A DNA stretch of 5,300 nucleotides from Armatimonadota bacterium (GTDB lineage Bacteria > Sysuimicrobiota > Sysuimicrobiia > Sysuimicrobiales > Humicultoraceae): contig JACQGZ010000241.1 in assembly GCA_016199305.1 (NCBI GenBank), forward strand, positions 1 to 5,300, written 5' to 3'. The notes under the pieces were generated by a model. That model saw nothing but the letters and a program-made list of their open reading frames with translations, was not told the DNA's origin and searched no databases. Of this stretch, positions 1 through 4,406 are shown in pieces. Position numbers and translations under genes: made by a program. Numbering within the stretch: position 1 is the stretch's first letter; every line of letters begins with the position of its first letter.

Positions 1-59
1 AACACCCACAGCGCATCTGGAGACCTGCCGGGGTACAGATGAATCATTTGGCTATCCAC
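1..59 (-). CDS. Possible 5' end of a divergent gene, partial
   Basis: A minus-strand frame opens with GTG at 59-57 and stays open for 19 codons to the left edge, reading MDSQMIHLYPGRSPDALWV. The main support is a perfect AGGAGG Shine-Dalgarno sequence (CCTCCT on the plus strand at 66-71) six bases before the GTG. A second in-frame start, ATG at 47-45, is farther from that site. The fragment is too short to recognise a family, and 19 open codons alone would be weak in G+C-rich DNA; the ribosome binding site carries the call. If real, this gene is transcribed away from moaA and the two share the 60-293 intergenic region. Confidence 0.4.
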   Translation of the reverse strand, partial: MDSQMIHLYPGRSPDALWV

Positions 60-80
60 CCTCCGCCTCCTGCTGTGCGC

Positions 81-100
81 CGCGTGCTAGCAAGCATGTG
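81..100 (+). other. Short stem-loop of unknown role
   Basis: Bases 81-88 pair with 93-100 around the loop AGCA. Two of the eight pairs are G-U and form only in a plus-strand RNA; on the minus strand they become mismatches. It lies in the 60-140 stretch, in which I see no other element apart from the ribosome binding site of the possible divergent gene. Confidence 0.25.
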
Positions 101-140
101 GCTTGGGTGCAGCGTCCCCTCGTGCCGGTGACGAACGGAT

Positions 141-170
141 TTGAGGCGCGCGACCCACCTCCCGTATACC
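141..170 (+). promoter_or_regulatory. Candidate sigma-70-type promoter for moaA
   Basis: TTGAGG (141-146) and TATACC (165-170) are separated by 18 bases. Each hexamer matches the housekeeping consensus at four of six positions. Transcription would begin near 177, giving a leader of about 115 nt before the moaA start at 294. This is the best pair I see upstream of moaA, but it is only moderate and G+C-rich genomes produce such pairs by chance. Confidence 0.4.
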
Positions 171-176
171 CGATTA

Positions 177-293
177 CCGGGAACTTCAGGCCTGCCAGAA
201 GGAAGTTTGCGCCGCTCCCCCCGTGACTAGGACGGCGGCGGGGCGCCGAAGGGTTGCCTCCAACCCTGGCAATGCATGCCGGAGATGCGTAGA
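177..293 (+). promoter_or_regulatory. Structured 5' leader of moaA, possible riboswitch
   Basis: The leader folds on paper into a series of hairpins: 181-187 with 202-208 (GAACTTC/GAAGTTT); a G+C-rich imperfect stem from about 209 to 246; GGGTTG-CCTC-CAACCC at 251-266; and 272-277 with 285-290, whose loop holds the GGAG ribosome binding site. A competing stem, CTGGC (266-270) with GCCGG (278-282), would hide part of that site and shares base 266 with the 251-266 hairpin. Such either/or pairing is typical of translational riboswitches. moaA is a classic target of the Moco riboswitch, but I cannot match its consensus from memory, so the ligand is a guess from the gene downstream. Confidence 0.4.
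281..284 (+). promoter_or_regulatory. Ribosome binding site that decides the moaA start
   Basis: GGAG at 281-284 lies nine bases before the ATG at 294. The earlier in-frame ATG at 276 and ATG at 285 have no comparable site in front of them, and the ATG at 312 has only a weak AGAAG. This favours 294 as the start. Confidence 0.55.
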
Positions 294-1289
294 ATGGCTT
301 CTAGAAGCCTGATGCGCGATCAATACGGACGGGAGCTCAACGACCTTCGCATCTCCCTGACCGACCGCTGCAACCTGCGGTGTGTCTACTGCATGCCCGC
401 CGAGGGGATCGACTTCCGGCCGCCGGAGGAGCTGCTGGCGGACCACGAACTCCTGCTCCTGGTGCGCGTGGCCGCCGCGCTGGGCACCAAGAAGATCCGG
501 CTCACCGGGGGAGAGCCCACCGTCCGCCCCGGCATCGTCGACCTGGTGGGGGCGATCAGCGCCACGCCGGGCATCGAAGACGTGGCCATGACCACCAACG
601 GCCTCCGCCTGGACTCGCTGGCCGGGCCGCTGGCCGGCGCAGGACTGCGGCGGGTGAACATCAGCCTGGACACCCTCGACCCGGCCAAGTTCGGCCGCAT
701 CACCCGGGGCGGCCGTGTGGACCGGGTGCTCGCGGGGATCGCCGCGGCGGAGGGGGCCGGGCTCACCCCGATCAAGCTAAACACCGTGGTCGTCCGGGGC
801 TTCAACGAGGAGGACGTGGTGGACCTGGCCCGGCTGTCCCTCGACCGCCCCTGGGAGGTCCGCTTCATCGAGGTCATGCCCTTCGGCGCCGTGGCCGATG
901 TGGCCGACGCGGGCATCGTGCCCAGCGAGGAGACGATGGGGCGGATTGAAGCGGTGCTCGGGCCACTGCAGCCGCTCGACCTCTCCGGCGGCGACCCCGC
1001 ACGCACCTACCGGCTGCCGGACGCGGCGGGGTTCCTGGGCTTCATCAGCCCGGTCAGCCAGCCCTTCTGCAGCCGCTGCGGCCGCCTCCGCCTCACCGCC
1101 GACGGGCGGTTGCGCCTTTGTCTGCTCCGGGACGACGAAGTGGACCTGCTGACCCCGCTCCGCCGCGGCGCTTCCTACGCCGAGATCAAGGAAATTTTCG
1201 CCGCCGGCGCCTACCGCCGCCCCTTCGGCCACGCGCTGGCAGAGCGGCTGTTCCCCGAGAAGAGGGTCATGATTCAGATCGGCGGCTAG
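294..1289 (+). CDS. moaA: GTP 3',8-cyclase MoaA (molybdenum cofactor biosynthesis protein A)
   Basis: This radical S-adenosylmethionine enzyme converts GTP to 3',8-cyclo-dihydro-GTP, the first step of molybdenum cofactor synthesis; MoaC then makes cyclic pyranopterin. The 331-residue product has the N-terminal cluster motif TDRCNLRCVYC (C26, C30, C33), the SAM-binding LTGGEPTVR, TTNG, NISLDTL, KLNTVVVRGFN and VRFIEVMPFG blocks, and the C-terminal second [4Fe-4S] motif C259-x2-C262-x13-C276 containing the GTP-binding R-L-R (R264, R266). It ends in the functional Gly-Gly tail. The start at 294 (ATG) is chosen for its GGAG site and because about 18 residues before LRIS is usual; 276 or 312 are alternatives. 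One departure from family: CGRLRLT replaces the common CNRLRLT. No other cofactor gene is visible. The gene ends one base before the long hairpin at 1291. Identification is secure. Confidence 0.97.
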   Translation: MASRSLMRDQYGRELNDLRISLTDRCNLRCVYCMPAEGIDFRPPEELLADHELLLLVRVAAALGTKKIRLTGGEPTVRPGIVDLVGAISATPGIEDVAMTTNGLRLDSLAGPLAGAGLRRVNISLDTLDPAKFGRITRGGRVDRVLAGIAAAEGAGLTPIKLNTVVVRGFNEEDVVDLARLSLDRPWEVRFIEVMPFGAVADVADAGIVPSEETMGRIEAVLGPLQPLDLSGGDPARTYRLPDAAGFLGFISPVSQPFCSRCGRLRLTADGRLRLCLLRDDEVDLLTPLRRGASYAEIKEIFAAGAYRRPFGHALAERLFPEKRVMIQIGG

Positions 1290-1290
1290 A

Positions 1291-1358
1291 GGGCCGCAGG
1301 GGCGGCTCACGCGTTTCGTGGTCGTTTCAGTCGAAACGCGGGGCCGCCTCTGCGGCCC
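1291..1358. terminator. Long hairpin between convergent genes, probable bidirectional terminator
   Basis: GGGCCGCAGGGGCGGC (1291-1306) pairs with GCCGCCTCTGCGGCCC (1343-1358) with 15 Watson-Crick pairs and one G-U. Inside, 1307-1308 can pair with 1341-1342, A1309 bulges, and CGCGTTTCG (1310-1318) pairs perfectly with CGAAACGCG (1332-1340) around a 13-base loop. The total is about 27 pairs in the plus-strand RNA. A smaller alternative is GGGGCCGC-CTCT-GCGGCCCC (1340-1359). There is no T-tract on either side, so it is not a textbook intrinsic terminator; its place between two convergent stop codons is what suggests termination or 3'-end protection. Confidence 0.7.
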
Positions 1359-1547
1359 CTAATCATCTTCTGGATCTAGCAACTCCTCTTCTTCAGGCTC
1401 AAACCGCTCCCCACACCGCGGGCAGACGACAGGTTCGTCGTCGCTAGGAGCCACCAGCAGGATCACGTTGTGACAGCGGGGACAGACGACGCGGTAGATC
1501 TTACTCTTCTTCGCCTTCCAGATTGCGCTCGAGCTTCCGTTTGACAC
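1359..1547 (-). CDS. Small double-CxxC zinc-ribbon protein, unknown function
   Basis: The frame encodes 62 residues with two CPRC knuckles (C22/C25 and C42/C45) sixteen residues apart, a pattern expected to bind one zinc ion, followed by a strongly acidic tail (EEEELLDPEDD). I do not recognise a named family. It follows sigH, where Bacillota often carry rpmG (ribosomal protein L33), but the sequence is not L33-like. The only standard start is GTG at 1547, which puts the first 15 residues inside the sigH 3' end in another frame and has no clear ribosome binding site. A shorter 46-residue form beginning IYRVVCPRC would need an unusual ATC start at 1499-1497, directly after the sigH stop codon. 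The conserved-looking zinc-ribbon part makes a real gene likely; the start is uncertain. Probably co-transcribed with sigH. Confidence 0.7.
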   Translation of the reverse strand: MSNGSSSAIWKAKKSKIYRVVCPRCHNVILLVAPSDDEPVVCPRCGERFEPEEEELLDPEDD

Positions 1548-2142
1548 GCTGGAGGGCGTTGTCGATGGACTTGACGTGACGGTTGAGCTCGGTGGCCATC
1601 TCCTGGTAGGACTTCCCCTCCAGGTAGGCGGTCAGCACCTTGTGCTCCAGGTCGCTCAGGTTCCGCCGGATGCGCTCCCGCATCGTGTTGGAGGCTTCCT
1701 GGTTGATCACCAGTTCCTCGGGGTCGCTGACCTTGATGCTGCTGATCACGTCCAGCAGCGTGCGGTCCGAATCCTCATCGTAGATGGGCTTGTTCAGCGA
1801 GATGTAGGAGTTGAGAGGGATGTGCTTCTGCCGGGTGGCGGTCTTGATCGCCGTGATGATCTGCCGGGTGATACACAACTCGGCGAAGGCGCGGAAGGAG
1901 GAGAGTTTGTCCGCCCGGAAGTCGCGGATCGCCTTGTACAGCCCGATCATCCCTTCCTGGATGATGTCTTCGCGGTCCGCCCCGATGAGGAAATAGGCCT
2001 TGGCTTTGACGCGGACGAAGTTGCGGTACTTGCCGATCAGGAATTCCGCGGCGAGGCTGTCGCCATCTTTGGCGGTCCTGACGAGATCTTCATCTGGCAT
2101 GTCGTGGTACGTCAGGCCCTCTCGCCGCGCCAGCGCCACCAT
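1501..2142 (-). CDS. sigH: RNA polymerase sigma factor of the sigma-H (Spo0H) type
   Basis: This sigma-70-family factor directs RNA polymerase to a special promoter set; in Bacillus subtilis sigma-H serves the transition to stationary phase and early sporulation. The 213 residues have region 2 at about 32-105, including DREDIIQEGMIGLYKAIRDF (57-75, core binding) and the AFAELCITRQIITAIKTATR stretch (85-104, -10 recognition), then HIPLNSYISL, and a region 4 helix-turn-helix at about 163-206 with LNRHVKSIDNALQRVKRKLE. There is no region 3, as usual for this group, and the length is close to the 218 residues of B. subtilis SigH. GGAGG at 2150-2146 is only three bases from the ATG at 2142 but six from the next codon, GTG at 2139, so either may start. 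It has its own promoter at 2202-2230. Whether it governs sporulation here cannot be told. Confidence 0.95.
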   Translation of the reverse strand: MVALARREGLTYHDMPDEDLVRTAKDGDSLAAEFLIGKYRNFVRVKAKAYFLIGADREDIIQEGMIGLYKAIRDFRADKLSSFRAFAELCITRQIITAIKTATRQKHIPLNSYISLNKPIYDEDSDRTLLDVISSIKVSDPEELVINQEASNTMRERIRRNLSDLEHKVLTAYLEGKSYQEMATELNRHVKSIDNALQRVKRKLERNLEGEEE

Positions 2143-2201
2143 GACCCTCCAGCCCGCCGCACCCTAGGCTCGCCGTTGCAACCGGCGCGGCACTCGCGAA
2201 A

Positions 2202-2230
2202 AGTATACGAACGCCTTCACGCAGCGTCAA
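2202..2230 (-). promoter_or_regulatory. Near-consensus housekeeping promoter of sigH
   Basis: Read on the minus strand, TTGACG (2230-2225) is followed after exactly 17 bases by TATACT (2207-2202). Both hexamers match the housekeeping sigma consensus at five of six positions and the spacing is optimal. Transcription would start near 2195, giving a leader of about 50 nt before sigH. This is the strongest promoter in the window and lets sigH be transcribed apart from the genes upstream. Confidence 0.75.
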
Positions 2231-2244
2231 GCGAATTGTCCGCC

Positions 2245-2260
2245 CGCGCGTCGTCGCGCG
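2245..2260 (-). terminator. Possible hairpin after the VanW-type gene
   Basis: CGCGCG (2245-2250) and CGCGCG (2255-2260) can form a six-pair stem around TCGT, 25 bases past the stop codon of the VanW-type gene and just before the sigH promoter. No T-tract follows, and alternating CG runs are frequent in such DNA, so termination here is only a possibility. Confidence 0.25.
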
Positions 2261-2285
2261 CATCAGCGCAACTCCCGTCGACGCC

Positions 2286-3641
2286 TCAGGGCGCATCCGC
2301 CGCCGCGCCGGCCACGACCTTGGTGCCGATGCGGATGGTGCGGGGCAGCGCGGCGTAGACGCTGCGGGTGATTTGTTCGCGCTTCGCCTCGACGCCGTCG
2401 CGCGCCACGACCCGGTAGGTCTGCACCCGGTAGCCCGGTTTCGGCGGATCGATCACCGTCGCCCCCAGGGCCAGTTCCGGATCCTCTCGCGTCACGGTTC
2501 CCGCCGGCGGAGGGACCTCCCGCCGGTCCGTCACGAGGAGGGACACCTGCCGCGCCGCCGAGACCGGACCGTAGAGAGTGATGGTCAGTCGCCGACCGCG
2601 CACGGTGCTCCAGAGCAGCAGCGGCGATCCCGTCGTGTTGCGAAAGCGCAGGTCACGGGCCCCGTACACGACGGTGGCATCCCGGCCGATCGGCAGGTAG
2701 GCCACCGGACGGGAGTGGTTGGACCGCTCCAGGATGGCCAGATCGGCCAGCAGCGCCACGTTGAAGAGCGTCGAACTCACCTGGCACACCCCACCCCCAT
2801 CCCCGGGGACGAGGATGGTGTTGAGCAGGACCGGCGCGGGCAGATAGCCGAGTTCCGGCGTGCGCGGGCCGACCGTGCCGTTGAAGGAGAAGACCTCCCC
2901 CGGCAGGAGGACCGCGCCGCGCAGCTTGCCGGCCGCCAGGGCGATGTTGTGGTTCCGGTTGGGAATGTTCACGAATCGGGTGGAGTAGGCGGCCACCGGC
3001 GTGGTGATCGCCAGCGCGTCGTCGGTGGTGAAGCGGGGGCGCGTCACGGCCACCACCGCCTGCACGGCGGCCTGCTCCGCCGCCACGGCCTCCCGGATGC
3101 GCGCCACGGTCGCCGCCATATCGAGGACGCGGCCGTCCGTGGAGGGCTGGGTGAGGACGACCTCGCCGTCGGTCACCGTCACCCGCGCGTCGCGGGGCTC
3201 GCTGGCGATCGTGGCCGCGAGGGCGGTGACGTAGGCGCGGATGCGCCCGTCGTCCTGGGTGAAGCGCAGCGGCAGGTCGAGGCCGCGCCGCAGCCGCCAG
3301 CGCGTGCGGAGGCGCCGGAGCAGGTTGGCTTCCCGTCCCAGATCGTAGGCCGCGGTGATCGCCTCGTCGTATTCGGCCCGCACGCCGAGATCGGCCAGCG
3401 TGGGGCTGGCGATCGGGCCGCCGGCGCGCACGTCGAGGGTGCGGGCCAGCCGCGCCGCCACCACCGCCTCGAGGCGTACGCGGGCCTGCTCAGGGGTGAG
3501 GTCCCCCACAGGAATCGCGTTGATCGTCACCCCGGGGAGGATGCGCCCGCGGTGCGCGGCCGCGTCGCGAGCAACGGCCAGGGAGAACCCGGCCGCGGCG
3601 ACCAGGAGCAGCGTCAGCAGCAGGGCGATCGTCCGTCTCAT
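2286..3641 (-). CDS. VanW/YoaR-family exported protein with G5-like domain
   Basis: The 451-residue product starts with MRR and a hydrophobic segment (about 4-27), a signal anchor or signal peptide, so the rest should lie outside the membrane. Residues about 35-195 resemble the putative peptidoglycan-binding repeats (PG_binding_4) found before VanW domains. Residues about 222-352 are a clear VanW domain, with NRNHNIALAAGKL, LPGEVFSFNGTVGPRT, GYLPAPV, GGGVCQVSSTLFN (282-294), ERSNHSRPVAYLP and DLRFRNTTGSP. Residues about 366-443 look like a G5 domain. VanW was first named in vancomycin-resistance clusters, but its biochemical role is not established, and this gene is no evidence of resistance. 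The start is supported by GGGAG seven bases upstream; its ATG overlaps the rlmB stop as ATGA, implying translational coupling. A role in cell-wall binding or remodelling is inferred from domains only. Confidence 0.9.
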   Translation of the reverse strand: MRRTIALLLTLLLVAAAGFSLAVARDAAAHRGRILPGVTINAIPVGDLTPEQARVRLEAVVAARLARTLDVRAGGPIASPTLADLGVRAEYDEAITAAYDLGREANLLRRLRTRWRLRRGLDLPLRFTQDDGRIRAYVTALAATIASEPRDARVTVTDGEVVLTQPSTDGRVLDMAATVARIREAVAAEQAAVQAVVAVTRPRFTTDDALAITTPVAAYSTRFVNIPNRNHNIALAAGKLRGAVLLPGEVFSFNGTVGPRTPELGYLPAPVLLNTILVPGDGGGVCQVSSTLFNVALLADLAILERSNHSRPVAYLPIGRDATVVYGARDLRFRNTTGSPLLLWSTVRGRRLTITLYGPVSAARQVSLLVTDRREVPPPAGTVTREDPELALGATVIDPPKPGYRVQTYRVVARDGVEAKREQITRSVYAALPRTIRIGTKVVAGAAADAP

Positions 3642-4384
3642 CGCCCGGCTCCCTGCCCCTGCCGCCGCCCGATCTCAAAGAGCACCACGGCGGCAGCCGT
3701 GGCGGCGTTCAGCGAGGCGACCCGTCCCCTCATCGGGACGCGGACCAGGCGATCGCAGGACTCCCGCACCAGCCGCGAGAGCCCGCGGCCCTCGTTTCCG
3801 ATGACCACCGCCAGCGGCGGGGCCAGCTCCGTCCCGTACAGATCCTCCCCCCCCAGATCTGCGCCGATCACCCAGAGGCCCGCCCGCTTGAGTCCGTCGA
3901 TCGTCCGCGTCAGATTCGTCACCACCGCCACCGGCAGGTGCTCGATCGCTCCCGCCGAGGCGCGGGCCACCGCCGGGGTCAGGCCGCTGCTGCGCCGCGC
4001 GGGCAGGATCATCCCGTGCGCCCCCGCGGCCTCCGCCACCCGGATGATCGCGCCCACATTTTGCGGATCCTCAATGCCATCCAGCAGCACGACCAACGGC
4101 GCCTCCCCGCGCTGCCGTGCCGCGGCCAGCAGGTCGTCGGGGTCCACGGTCGCGCGCGCCCCCGCCAGCGCGATCACGCCCTGATGGGCGCGGGTGCGGG
4201 CCATCCGGTCGAGCCAGCGGGGATCGACCTCCTGGACGGTCACCCGCCGCCGGCGCGCCAGGTGCACAATCTCCCGCAGCGACCCCGCCTCCCGGCCGGT
4301 GCGCGCCACCAGCACCTTGCGGATGGCGCGGCCGCTGGCGAGGGCCTCCCGCACCGGATGGCGCCCCTCGATCTGTTCCGTCAT
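3638..4384 (-). CDS. rlmB: 23S rRNA 2'-O-ribose methyltransferase of the RlmB/TrmH (SPOUT) family
   Basis: The family transfers a methyl group from S-adenosylmethionine to a ribose 2'-OH; E. coli RlmB modifies G2251 in the peptidyl-transferase P loop of 23S rRNA. The 248-residue form has an N-terminal L30e-like RNA-binding domain (about 3-75, beginning IEGRHPVREAL) and a C-terminal knotted SPOUT domain (about 96-242). All three SpoU motifs are present: LDGIEDPQNVGAIIRVAEAAG (101-121, N109 and R115), VVIGNEGRGLS (193-203) and VPMRGRVASLNAATAAAVVLFE (216-237). The frame stays open upstream to a GTG at 4438, but that would overlap cysS; the ATG at 4384 gives the usual family length and N terminus, 22 bases after the cysS stop, though with only a weak GGGG ribosome site. 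The exact target nucleotide is inferred from synteny with cysS and sigH, as in Bacillota. Confidence 0.93.
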   Translation of the reverse strand: MTEQIEGRHPVREALASGRAIRKVLVARTGREAGSLREIVHLARRRRVTVQEVDPRWLDRMARTRAHQGVIALAGARATVDPDDLLAAARQRGEAPLVVLLDGIEDPQNVGAIIRVAEAAGAHGMILPARRSSGLTPAVARASAGAIEHLPVAVVTNLTRTIDGLKRAGLWVIGADLGGEDLYGTELAPPLAVVIGNEGRGLSRLVRESCDRLVRVPMRGRVASLNAATAAAVVLFEIGRRQGQGAGR

Positions 4385-4406
4385 CTCTATACCCCGGAGG
4401 ACGCGG

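Noticed and set aside
141..266. A cyclic-di-GMP or cobalamin riboswitch in the moaA leader
   Set aside because: Short stretches such as GCCTCC and CCGGTGACGAACGG recall parts of those consensus sequences, but the required flanking core motifs are absent.
1..275. A tRNA gene in the left intergenic region
   Set aside because: I found no T-loop GGTTCGAATCC-like block and no acceptor stem paired at tRNA spacing on either strand.
386..1310. Minus-strand frames opposite moaA (386-1006 and 777-1310)
   Set aside because: moaA is secure on the plus strand and these frames have no family features.
1576..2358. A 260-codon plus-strand frame opposite sigH
   Set aside because: It mirrors the highly conserved sigH coding sequence and shows no recognisable family; an antisense shadow.
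2286..3641. A glycopeptide-resistance determinant because of the VanW domain
   Set aside because: VanW domains are widespread in housekeeping exported proteins, and no vanA-, vanH- or vanX-like genes or two-component regulators are present.
2373..4184. A 603-codon open frame on the plus strand, antisense to the VanW-type gene and rlmB
   Set aside because: Its product is an Arg/Gly/His/Pro-rich string without domains, and it lies opposite two well-recognised genes. Long antisense frames are expected in G+C-rich genes with strong third-position bias.
4387..4396. A promoter -10 element (GTATAGAG) for rlmB just before its ATG
   Set aside because: It sits only a few bases before the start codon and lacks a fitting -35 element; the gene is better explained as part of the cysS transcript.
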